From Myxococcota bacterium (GTDB lineage: Bacteria > Myxococcota_C > UBA6777), in contig CAUJFU010000500.1 of NCBI GenBank assembly GCA_963169055.1, forward strand, positions 1-35,667: a DNA stretch of 35,667 nt. Reading direction: 5' to 3'. The first letter of the stretch is position 1, and each line of letters opens with the position of its first letter. Below the pieces are notes generated by a model, which was not told the origin of the DNA, did no database searches, and saw only the letters and a program-made list of their open reading frames with translations. Of the stretch, positions 18,008 to 25,593 are shown piece after piece. A program made the position numbers and the translations under genes.

Positions 18008-19237
18008 ATGCACATCATCTTTTTGGCCCCCCACTTCCCATCCAACCAACGACAATTTGTCCGCGCACTCGCGGGGATCGGCGCTCGCGTCTCAGGCATC
18101 GGCGAAACGCCGCTCTCTCATCTCGATCACGAGATCAAAGGATGGCTCTACGGTTACGAACAAGTCCCTTCTGTCGGCAACGAAGAAGCTGTCTACCAAG
18201 CTGTACGCCGTATCCAAGACCGTGGGCCGTGGGTGGATCGCTTTGAGGCCACCATCGAAAGCCACATGTTGCTCGCTGCCCGTGTCCGCGAACGCGCCAA
18301 GATCCCCGGGATCTCTTCGGAGACCATCAACCTCTGCCGCGATAAATTTCAAATGAAACAATTCTTGCGTGCGAGAGGCGTCCCCTGTGCGCGCAACGCT
18401 GCCGTCAATAACGCCGAAAAAGCATGGCAATTTGTCAAAGAAACGGGTTACCCTGTCATCCTCAAACCTCGCGATGGCGCTGGCGCACACGCCACGTATC
18501 GCATCGATAACGCCGAACAACTCAAACAAGCCCTCGCAGAAACGGGCCTTTCCCACAGCCAAAATGCCTTCTTTACCATGGAAGAATTCATCGAAGGACA
18601 CGAAGGCTTTTACGATACCCTGACCTGCAACGGCCAAGTGATCTTTGATGGCATCTGCCACTATTATCCCAACGTCCTCGAAGCCATGCGCACCCGTTGG
18701 ATCAGCCCACAGATCGTCCTCACCAATCGCATCGACTCCCCGGGCTATCAACCTCTTCGCCAATTTGGCGAGCGCGTGATCGATCTCTTTCAACTCGGAA
18801 CCACCGCCACTCACATGGAATGGTTTGTCGGTGACAAGGGCCTCACCTTCAGCGAGATCGGCGCACGTCCCCCCGGATGCCGCCTGTGGGATCTCTACAA
18901 CTACGCCAACGACTTCGACCTTTACACCGAATGGGCCCGCGCTTTGATGTTCGGCCAAGCCTCCCCACAACCAAGCCGCCGCTTTTCCGCTGGACTGATC
19001 TCTTTGCGACCCAGCCAAGACGGCCATGTCGCGGGATACAGCGGACGCGAAGAGATGTTCGCCAAATACAACTCATGGATTCTTGCTGCGCACTTTCCCC
19101 CCGAAGGATCGCCCACATCGCCCGTCGGTGCGGGATATCTCGCTCATGCGTGGGTTTGGGTTCGTCACCCCGATTACGATGCTTGTCGCGCAATGCTCGA
19201 TGACATCGGTCAAACCGTTAAAATGTGGGCGCACTAA
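18008..19237 (+). CDS. ATP-grasp ligase 1
   Basis: Predicted ATP-dependent carboxylate-amine (or thiol) ligase of 409 aa; ATP-grasp enzymes activate a carboxylate as acyl phosphate and join it to a nucleophile. A Rossmann-like N-terminal domain (HIIFLAPHFPSNQRQFVRAL) precedes the ATP-grasp core: RDKFQMKQFLRARGVPCAR, the nucleotide-binding VILKPRDGAGAHATYRI, EEFIEGHEGFYDTL, and the metal-binding E in FSEIGARPPG. A distinctive THMEW motif comes just before that. It is similar along its whole length to the next gene and to the gene at 24074. ATG 18008 follows GCGAGG; a TTG at 18005 is also in frame. First gene of a six-gene co-directional cluster; substrate unknown, with amino-acid ligases such as BacD or carnosine synthase as the nearest functional analogues. 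Confidence 0.88.
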   Translation: MHIIFLAPHFPSNQRQFVRALAGIGARVSGIGETPLSHLDHEIKGWLYGYEQVPSVGNEEAVYQAVRRIQDRGPWVDRFEATIESHMLLAARVRERAKIPGISSETINLCRDKFQMKQFLRARGVPCARNAAVNNAEKAWQFVKETGYPVILKPRDGAGAHATYRIDNAEQLKQALAETGLSHSQNAFFTMEEFIEGHEGFYDTLTCNGQVIFDGICHYYPNVLEAMRTRWISPQIVLTNRIDSPGYQPLRQFGERVIDLFQLGTTATHMEWFVGDKGLTFSEIGARPPGCRLWDLYNYANDFDLYTEWARALMFGQASPQPSRRFSAGLISLRPSQDGHVAGYSGREEMFAKYNSWILAAHFPPEGSPTSPVGAGYLAHAWVWVRHPDYDACRAMLDDIGQTVKMWAH

Positions 19238-19334
19238 CCCTCTCCCATCCGCCACCACCTCATCCAAAGATCCCCCACAACACCCGTCTGTCTAGCCTTT
19301 TGAACGCCACCGATGCGTTTCGCAGGAGTCCGCC

Positions 19335-20555
19335 ATGCAAGTTCTCTTCCTCAGCCCAGCTTATCCACCCGAGATGATCGAATACACTCGCGGCCTCGCC
19401 GAAGTCGGCGCCCGTGTCCTCGGCGTTGGCGACACACCCGCACACGCTCTCCCCGAAAAAGTCCGCCCCTACCTCAGCGATTATCTCCAAGTTCCGAGCA
19501 TCATGAACGAAGGCGACTTGATCGCTCGCGTCAAACAATGGCTCGGAGGCCGTCACATCGATCGCGTTGAAGCCCAATGGGAGATCCTTGTCCTCACAGC
19601 CGCCCGACTGCGCGAACAACTCGGTGTCGCGGGGATGTCATACAACACCGTCCTCGGGTTTCGTGACAAACAACTGATGAAAGAACGCGTCGAACGCGCT
19701 GGTTTGCGCGTCCCCCACGCCTTTCGCGCAAGCACCGAAAAAGATGTGATCGACGCCGCCCATCTGATCGGATTCCCCGTCATCATCAAACCCATCGCAG
19801 GTGCCGGTAGCGCCGACACCTACCGCATCCAAAACGACCAAGAACTCCGCAGCGTCCTCCCCGCCCTCCGCCATGTCCCCGAAGTCAGCGTCGAAGAATT
19901 CGTGGACGGCGAAGAATTCACCTTTGACACCGTCTGCATCGACGGCGAACCCGTCTATATGAACGTCGCACAATACCTCCCGCGCCCACTGATCGCCCGA
20001 ACCAACGAGTGGATCAGCCCTGTGATCGTCACAGTCTCCGATCTCAACCAACCCAAGATCCGCGCTGGTATCGAACTCGGCAAAGGCGTTCTCAAAGCCC
20101 TCGGCATGGGAACGGGCTTTACGCACATGGAATGGTACTACAAACCCAACGGCGAAGTCGTCTTTGGCGAGATCGGCTGTCGACCGGGCGGGGCGCATCT
20201 CGTCGATCAAATGAACTACACCAGCGATATCGATCTGTTCCGCGAATGGGCCCGCGCTGTCTGTCACAAGCGCTTTGCCGCACCCACCCGCCGCCTCTAC
20301 AACGCCGCCATCATCTTCAAACGCGCCCAAGGCGAAGGCACGATCCGCGCCATCCACGGACTCGATGCCTACAAACAACGCTTCGGCCAATGGATCTGCA
20401 CCGAACAGCTTCTCCCCGTCGGTGCGCACCGACGCAACTGGAAACAAACGCTCGTCAGCGATGGCTTCCTGATCGTCCGTCATCCTCGGTGGGAAGATGC
20501 CCTTCACATGGCCAACATCGCCGCCACAGACATCCAAATGTTCGCTTCCCGCTAA
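19335..20555 (+). CDS. ATP-grasp ligase 2
   Basis: Paralogue of the preceding gene, 406 aa. Same order of elements: N-terminal QVLFLSPAYPPEMIEYTRGLAEVGARVLGVGDTP, RDKQLMKERVERAGLRVP, the ATP-binding VIIKPIAGAGSADTYRI, EEFVDGEEFTFDTV, THMEW, and GEIGCRPGG carrying the metal-binding Glu and Arg. The binding loops differ from paralogue 1 (IAGAGSAD versus RDGAGAHA), suggesting different substrates or order of action rather than redundancy. AGGAG 19323-19327 supports ATG 19335. The gap to the previous gene is 97 bp without a clear terminator, so co-transcription is likely. A cytoplasmic location is expected. Confidence 0.88.
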   Translation: MQVLFLSPAYPPEMIEYTRGLAEVGARVLGVGDTPAHALPEKVRPYLSDYLQVPSIMNEGDLIARVKQWLGGRHIDRVEAQWEILVLTAARLREQLGVAGMSYNTVLGFRDKQLMKERVERAGLRVPHAFRASTEKDVIDAAHLIGFPVIIKPIAGAGSADTYRIQNDQELRSVLPALRHVPEVSVEEFVDGEEFTFDTVCIDGEPVYMNVAQYLPRPLIARTNEWISPVIVTVSDLNQPKIRAGIELGKGVLKALGMGTGFTHMEWYYKPNGEVVFGEIGCRPGGAHLVDQMNYTSDIDLFREWARAVCHKRFAAPTRRLYNAAIIFKRAQGEGTIRAIHGLDAYKQRFGQWICTEQLLPVGAHRRNWKQTLVSDGFLIVRHPRWEDALHMANIAATDIQMFASR

Positions 20556-20610
20556 ACGGATCCTTGAATTTGTGCGATCTCCTTGCGATCTGCGTTATCA
20601 TGCTCACCGA

Positions 20611-20693
20611 GGTTTGTGCTGGTGCGCACAAGCAAACCAAGACCCCCACCGCTCCTTGCTCAAACCTCGCATGCACCGAATGGATTCGTGCAT
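20611..20693 (+). promoter_or_regulatory. Two hairpins in the gap before the S51 gene
   Basis: GGTTTGTGC (20611-20619) pairs imperfectly with GCACAAGCAAACC (20626-20638). A second stem, ATGCACCGAAT/ATTCGTGCAT (20671-20693), has a 2-nt loop and one bulge. Neither is followed by a T-run, so they look more like mRNA stability or attenuation elements than terminators. Confidence 0.4.
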
Positions 20694-20818
20694 AGTCAAC
20701 GCCGGTGTTTGTCGCTCGCATCCCCCAACGCACCGAGAAGCCTTGTTCGCATCACCCAAGACTCCGAGGTGCCTTGCCTACGCTGCCGAGTGACCCCGCA
20801 CAAGGAAGCCAAAACCAC

Positions 20819-21973
20819 ATGCCACACCTGATCGTGCTTGGACCCCAACGCCTCGAACCCACCGTCCACCATATCCTCAAAGAACACGGTATCGACGGCG
20901 ATATCGCACTCGTCTCCGCTGGATGGCAAGAACGCGAAGAAGAAGACGAAGAACTCCGCGAAGTCCTCGGCTCCCACTGCCGTGTTCACAACCTCCGCAT
21001 CCACGCCCGTTGTGAAGATGTCTTCCACGCCGACACAGAACTCTTTGAGGCCCACCGCGCCCGCCAAGATCAACTCCGCGATCTCCAAAACCTCTACCGT
21101 TTCCGCCTCGATAAACTCGTTGAAGCCGCACAGCATCTCTTCCGACACCAAGGCGATCCCGCTCTCGTCCTCCCCGAACGCGCCGACGCTATCGCCGCCA
21201 TCCAACGCCTCGATCAACACCACCTCCAACGCCTTCAACTCGTCCACCAGAACTTTGAAGCGCGATGGCGCTCTCTAGAGCGCCCCGCCATCCAACAACA
21301 GCGCGAAGAGATCCACTCCGTCCTCGGATACTGCCCAACCATCGCCATCGCTGGCGGCCACGTCGCTGTCCTTCTCAACCGTATCCGTATGCTTGGGATC
21401 GAAACCTTTTTCGCCGACCGACGCCTTGTCGCTTGGTCCGCTGGGGCGATGGCTCTCAGCGATCGCGTCGTGCTTTTTCATGATCACCCACCCCAAGGGG
21501 CCGGTACACCCGAGATCCTTGACCTCGGACTCGGCTACTTCAAAGGACTTCTGCCTCTTCCCCACGCCAAACGACGCCTCAACCTCGATGACCCCGCTCG
21601 CGTCGCCCTTCTCGCTCAACGCTTCCATCCTTCCCTCTGTTGCGCCCTCGACGAAGGCTCTCGCATCCAAGCCACCTCCGCAGGATGGAAGATATTCCCA
21701 CACACCCGCCTCCTCCACACCGATGGCCATGTCCAACACTTCTCACACGCCACTGTCCTCCCTTCTCCCCATGCCTCCGAACACGCCAACCAATTCCCTT
21801 CTCGCGATGCACTCCCTAGCGCCGAAAAGGCCGCAGCACTCGACTCTTTCACCAGCGCCACCGAGATCCCAACTCTCGCCTCCTTCACCAGCGCCACCGA
21901 GATCCCAACCCTCGCCTCCTTCACCAGCGCCACCGAGATCCCAACCCTCGCCCCCAAAGGAGAGTCGCGGTGA
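20819..21973 (+). CDS. S51-family (cyanophycinase/dipeptidase E-like) serine peptidase
   Basis: Predicted cytoplasmic enzyme of 384 aa. The second half is typical of peptidase S51: TIAIAGGHVAVLLNRIRMLG, the nucleophile-elbow LVAWSAGAMALSD (Ser207), and LPHAKRRL with candidate catalytic His249. S51 members cleave beta-aspartyl-type or N-terminal Asp peptide bonds; cyanophycinase belongs here. Between the N-terminal strand (PHLIVLGP) and the core there is an extra charged helical stretch (about 60-160) not found in PepE. The C-terminus carries three copies of a 12-residue unit (SFTSATEIPTLA). ATG 20819 follows AAGGAA. The stop overlaps the next gene's GTG start (GTGA), showing translational coupling with the esterase. 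Substrate is not determinable; cleavage of an ATP-grasp-made amide is inferred. Confidence 0.85.
   Translation: MPHLIVLGPQRLEPTVHHILKEHGIDGDIALVSAGWQEREEEDEELREVLGSHCRVHNLRIHARCEDVFHADTELFEAHRARQDQLRDLQNLYRFRLDKLVEAAQHLFRHQGDPALVLPERADAIAAIQRLDQHHLQRLQLVHQNFEARWRSLERPAIQQQREEIHSVLGYCPTIAIAGGHVAVLLNRIRMLGIETFFADRRLVAWSAGAMALSDRVVLFHDHPPQGAGTPEILDLGLGYFKGLLPLPHAKRRLNLDDPARVALLAQRFHPSLCCALDEGSRIQATSAGWKIFPHTRLLHTDGHVQHFSHATVLPSPHASEHANQFPSRDALPSAEKAAALDSFTSATEIPTLASFTSATEIPTLASFTSATEIPTLAPKGESR
21848..21955 (+). repeat. 36-bp in-frame tandem repeat, three copies
   Basis: Units at 21848-21883, 21884-21919 and 21920-21955 are nearly identical and encode the FTSATEIPTLAS repeat at the end of the S51 protein. 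This lies directly before the overlap with the next gene and its AAAGGAGA ribosome-binding site (21957-21964). Confidence 0.95.
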
Positions 21974-23106
21974 AATCACTGATCCATCGACTACAACAAC
22001 ATATCCCTGTCTCCGATGCAGAAATCGATGAATTCTTGCAGATCCATGCCTTCCCTTGGGTCGAAGAAAACACCGTCCTCTTCTTTTATCGAGGTGACGC
22101 CGAGCAAGTCCGCCTCCGCCATTGGATCTTTGGACTCCCCTCCTCCCAAGACTTTTTCCGCATCCCCAGCACCCGCCACTGGGTACTCCAAGCCGATATC
22201 CCTCACCAGTCCCGCATCGAATACAAGTTTGAAGTCGTTCAACGCGGACACAGCCATTGGATACGCGATCCCCTCAACAAACACCTCGCTTACGATCCTT
22301 TTGGGGCCAACTCCGTCTGCCAAGGCGCGGGCTACCTCACCCCCGAATGGACTCTCGAAGATACCGAAAGCCGCGCTGGTACCCTCGAAGATATCGAGAT
22401 CGACAGCCAAGCCTACGGCGGAAAACGCCATCTCACCGTCTATCTACCCGCTCGCTTTCGACCTCGACGACGCTATCCCCTGCTGATCGTCCACGATGGA
22501 CCCGACTACAAACGCTATTCTTCTCTCAAGTTCGTCCTTGACAACCTCATCCACCGCAACGAAGTCGCCCCCCTGATCGTCGCACTCCAACACCCTGTCC
22601 AACGCCTCCAAGAATACCCCGATCACCCCGCCCAAGCCCAATTCACCGTCCACGAAGTCCTACCCCTCCTCCAAGAGCGCTACCCCATCCACGATCTCCC
22701 CCAAATGCGCGGACTCATGGGCGCTTCCTTCGGTGGCGTCGCCACTCTCTCCACCGCATGGCGACACCCCGAGGTCTTTGGCCGACTTCTCCTTCAATCC
22801 GGCTCCTTTGCCTTTACCGATATCGGCGAAAACAAACGCGGCCCCCTCTTTGACCCTGTGGTCGACTTTATGAATCGTTTTCGAAAAAATCCCGGGAAAT
22901 TTAGCGAAAAAGTCTTTGTCACCTGCGGGATGTACGAATCTTTGATCTACGAAAATCGCTCGATTGTTCCTCTTCTCCAAAAAACCGGGATGGAAGTCGA
23001 GTACCGCGAATCCCGCGACGGTCACAACTGGATCAACTGGCGTGACCACCTGCGCGATGCACTGACTTGGCTGTTTCCCGGGCCTCTTTGGATGATCTAC
23101 GAATAG
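21970..23106 (+). CDS. Esterase with N-terminal E-set domain (enterochelin-esterase-like)
   Basis: Alpha/beta-hydrolase of 378 aa of the Fes/esterase-D group (putative esterase family). Residues 1-130 resemble the E-set/CBM48-like domain of enterochelin esterases (VLFFYRGDAEQVRLRHWI...IEYKFEVVQ...WIRDPLNK). The catalytic domain follows: RHLTVYLPARF, PLLIVHDGPDY, the nucleophile Ser253 in GASFGG, and His352 in DGHNW. It shares the C-terminal H-x-W-I-x-W-R-D element with the next gene. The GTG start at 21970 overlaps the previous stop (GTGA) and is preceded by AAAGGAGA. No signal peptide, so cytoplasmic, unlike many feruloyl-esterase-type relatives. Likely hydrolyses an ester or thioester intermediate or product made with the cluster's ATP-grasp enzymes (inference). 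Confidence 0.88.
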   Translation: MKSLIHRLQQHIPVSDAEIDEFLQIHAFPWVEENTVLFFYRGDAEQVRLRHWIFGLPSSQDFFRIPSTRHWVLQADIPHQSRIEYKFEVVQRGHSHWIRDPLNKHLAYDPFGANSVCQGAGYLTPEWTLEDTESRAGTLEDIEIDSQAYGGKRHLTVYLPARFRPRRRYPLLIVHDGPDYKRYSSLKFVLDNLIHRNEVAPLIVALQHPVQRLQEYPDHPAQAQFTVHEVLPLLQERYPIHDLPQMRGLMGASFGGVATLSTAWRHPEVFGRLLLQSGSFAFTDIGENKRGPLFDPVVDFMNRFRKNPGKFSEKVFVTCGMYESLIYENRSIVPLLQKTGMEVEYRESRDGHNWINWRDHLRDALTWLFPGPLWMIYE

Positions 23107-23242
23107 CGCTGTCGCTCTCAAACACCCTAGCATCGGGCGTAAACAAACCAACGTATCCTCTCGGCACGCCCGAGATATCCACCCGCTTCGCCGAGTGGAC
23201 AACTCCACAAACCGCTCCACCAAAAGCCTCAAGGAGTGTTGC

Positions 23243-23980
23243 ATGTTCCCTTACAAACTGGCCTCTCGTTGGTACTCCACACGCCTCCACCAAGACGTCC
23301 TCGTCGCTCGCTTTGGCTATTACGGACAACCGCTTCTGCTATTTCCCACCGCAGGCGGAGATGCCGAAGAAGGCGAACGCTTCTTGATGATGCGCGCCCT
23401 TCGACCTTTGATCGAAGCAGGCCGCATCAAAGTCTATTCTTGCGATAGTGTCGCTGGACGCACATGGCTTGATCCCCATGTATCGGGCCTCCAACGCGCT
23501 GCCATGCAAAACGCCTATCACCACTTCGTCACCCACGAAGTCGTCCCCGCCATCCGACACGATTGTCATTCGCCTGATATCCCAATTATCACTGCCGGAG
23601 CTTCTCTTGGGGCTTATAATGCACTCGCTGCCATTACCCGCTCTCCCGATATCTTCTCTAGTGCCATCTGCATGAGCGGAACCTTCGATATCCAACGCTG
23701 GGCCAAAGGCCAACACAGCCTTGACCTCTATTTCTCTTCTCCCCTTCATTTCCTCCCCAACCTCCCAGAAGGCCCACAACTCCATCAACTCCGCGAGCGT
23801 TTTATCCTGCTCGCCACAGGTGATGGCAAGTGGGAAGAACCCCAAGAAAGCGAACGTGTCGCCCAGATCCTCGCCTCCAAACAGATCCCCCATCGCCTTG
23901 ATATCTGGAACAAATGGGATCACGACTGGATCACATGGCGCGATATGCTCCCCAAATACCTCGACAAAATGGTTCCTTAA
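23243..23980 (+). CDS. Esterase-family alpha/beta hydrolase
   Basis: Catalytic-domain-only hydrolase of 245 aa related to the preceding esterase. Visible are PLLLFPTAGGDAEE (oxyanion-side strand), GASLGAYNAL with nucleophile Ser121, and WDHDWITWRDM with candidate catalytic His227. It lacks the N-terminal E-set domain. Closest general family: putative esterase (Fes/EstD-like). AAGGAG at 23231-23236 supports ATG 23243, 136 bp after the previous stop with no clear terminator in between. Two related esterases side by side suggest two different ester substrates, or a transferase/hydrolase pair. No signal peptide is seen, so it should act in the cytoplasm with the flanking ligases. Confidence 0.87.
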   Translation: MFPYKLASRWYSTRLHQDVLVARFGYYGQPLLLFPTAGGDAEEGERFLMMRALRPLIEAGRIKVYSCDSVAGRTWLDPHVSGLQRAAMQNAYHHFVTHEVVPAIRHDCHSPDIPIITAGASLGAYNALAAITRSPDIFSSAICMSGTFDIQRWAKGQHSLDLYFSSPLHFLPNLPEGPQLHQLRERFILLATGDGKWEEPQESERVAQILASKQIPHRLDIWNKWDHDWITWRDMLPKYLDKMVP

Positions 23981-24073
23981 ACCACTCATCCACTCAAAAA
24001 GTGCCTTTACTGCGGAAACACCCCGCGTACCCTCAGATCCCTGTTCCTATCCCTAGAACAAAAGAGGCCCCCC

Positions 24074-25297
24074 ATGAAACACGTTGTGTTCGTCGTCCCT
24101 TACCTCGGTCAAACCACCTTTCGTTTCTTCCAGCCGATGCTTGAAATCCCCGATGTCGGTGTCAGCGTCGTCACCCACGAGCCTGTCGAACGCTTCCCCC
24201 AAGAATATCGCGACAAGATGGTCGGCCACTACCGCGTCAATAACACCCTTGATGCCGGCCAAGTCGTCGTCGCTTGCCGCTTTCTCATGCAACAAAATGG
24301 CCCCATTTATCGCCTGATCGGTTTTCTCGAAGATCTCCAAATCACCCTCGGTACCGTCCGCGATCACCTCGGTATCTACGGCATGTCCGAAGCTGTCGCT
24401 CGAAACTTCCGCGAAAAAGCCCGCATGAAAGATATCTTGCGCTCCAACGGCCTTCCCTGCGCACGCCACCTCCTCGCCACAAACACCGAACAAGTCCGCC
24501 AGTTCCGACAACAAGTCGGCTTCCCCATCGTGATCAAACCCCCCGCTGGCGCTGGCGCTCGCAATACCTTCCAGATCAACGACGACCAACAACTCAACGA
24601 CTACCTCTCCGTCGCCAAACTTTCCCCCGAAGATCCCACCCTCTTTGAAGAATTCATCAAAGGTCAAGAACACTCCTTTGAAGGCGTCAGTATCGACGGA
24701 AAACTGGTTTGGTTTTCTTCTACACGATACTATCCCACGCCCCTCGAAGTCCTCAAGAATCCTTGGATTCAATGGTGCGTATTGCTCCCCCGCGAACTCG
24801 ATGCCCCCCACTACAAGCAGATCACCGAAGCCAACAAACACGCCCTCAAAGCCCTCGGTATGCAAACCGGACTCACCCACATGGAATGGTTTCTCCGTGA
24901 TGACGGCAGCATCGCCATCTCCGAAGTCGCGGCTCGCCCACCCGGTGCGCAGATCATGACCCTCACCGCCCTTGGCTACGACTTCGACTTCCACAAAGCA
25001 TGGGTCGAATTGATGATCCTTGGCACCTTCCCCTTCCCACAACAAAAATACGCCGCAGGGGCCGCTTTCCTCCGTGGCATGGGCAAAGGCCGCGTCAAAG
25101 CCGTCCACGGCATCGAACAAGCCCAACGCGAAGTCGGCTCCCTTGTCATCGAAGCTAAACTCCCCCAAGTCGGTCAGCACTCTTCCACAAGTTATGAAGG
25201 CGAAGGCTACGTTGTCGTCCGACACACCGACACCGAAGTTGTCAAAGAAGCCCTCCAACGCCTAATCAACACCATCCGCGTTGAATTCGAAGACTAA
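24074..25297 (+). CDS. ATP-grasp ligase 3
   Basis: Third ATP-grasp paralogue of the cluster, 407 aa and more diverged. The N-terminal domain (KHVVFVVPYLGQTTFRFFQPML) lacks the GxTPxxxLP-like stretch of the other two. The core is intact: REKARMKDILRSNGLPCARH, the nucleotide-binding VIKPPAGAGARNTFQI, EEFIKGQEHSFEGV, THMEW, and SEVAARPPGAQ with the metal-binding Glu and Arg. AAGAGG upstream supports ATG 24074, 93 bp after the esterase. It is the last gene of the cluster; a palindromic repeat starts at the base after its stop codon and could end transcription. An amide-bond-forming role is inferred from the family; substrate unknown. Confidence 0.88.
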   Translation: MKHVVFVVPYLGQTTFRFFQPMLEIPDVGVSVVTHEPVERFPQEYRDKMVGHYRVNNTLDAGQVVVACRFLMQQNGPIYRLIGFLEDLQITLGTVRDHLGIYGMSEAVARNFREKARMKDILRSNGLPCARHLLATNTEQVRQFRQQVGFPIVIKPPAGAGARNTFQINDDQQLNDYLSVAKLSPEDPTLFEEFIKGQEHSFEGVSIDGKLVWFSSTRYYPTPLEVLKNPWIQWCVLLPRELDAPHYKQITEANKHALKALGMQTGLTHMEWFLRDDGSIAISEVAARPPGAQIMTLTALGYDFDFHKAWVELMILGTFPFPQQKYAAGAAFLRGMGKGRVKAVHGIEQAQREVGSLVIEAKLPQVGQHSSTSYEGEGYVVVRHTDTEVVKEALQRLINTIRVEFED

Positions 25298-25373
25298 GAC
25301 AAGATCCGCCCATCGTGTCAGCGAAAGATGTTAGGGGCAGCAAGGTGTGGCTGCCCAACCACAAGACGCCTAC
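25298..25373 (-). repeat. Palindromic element, copy 2 (partial)
   Basis: Begins directly after the stop of ATP-grasp ligase 3. It shares with 15238-15352 (opposite orientation) the blocks ATCCGCCCAT-GTGT, TAGGGGCAGC and TGTGGCTGCCCAACC. The far arm is degenerate beyond CGCCTAC. The inner GGGGCAGC/GCTGCCC stem is preserved and may work as a terminator or mRNA 3'-end stabiliser. The remaining 220 bp before the next gene hold nothing I recognise. Confidence 0.8.
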
Positions 25374-25593
25374 AGCAGATCCCAGCAACCCTTCGAACAC
25401 ACTTCTCTCGGACACCGCATCGCCTACCCCTCCGCCTGCAAACCTGTTTCCCCCCTCTCTCGCAAAGATCTTGTGAACAAGATCACCTCTGTTGCCGATA
25501 CTCATTTCGCAACGATATGATCTTTCTCTTTATTTTCTTTCACCCATCCACCACAAACATCCCATCCATCGGCCAAAAAGGAGATATCTTCGC

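Noticed and set aside
24053-25258. 401-aa open frame antisense to ATP-grasp ligase 3
   Set aside because: Shadow of a strongly biased codon pattern; composition (Gly, Asp, Phe, Val rich) mirrors the sense gene, and no motif or ribosome-binding site fits.
18008-25297. Cyanophycin synthesis/degradation operon
   Set aside because: The ATP-grasp proteins are about 400 aa and lack the long CphA architecture with the Mur-ligase-like part; only the S51 gene resembles that pathway.
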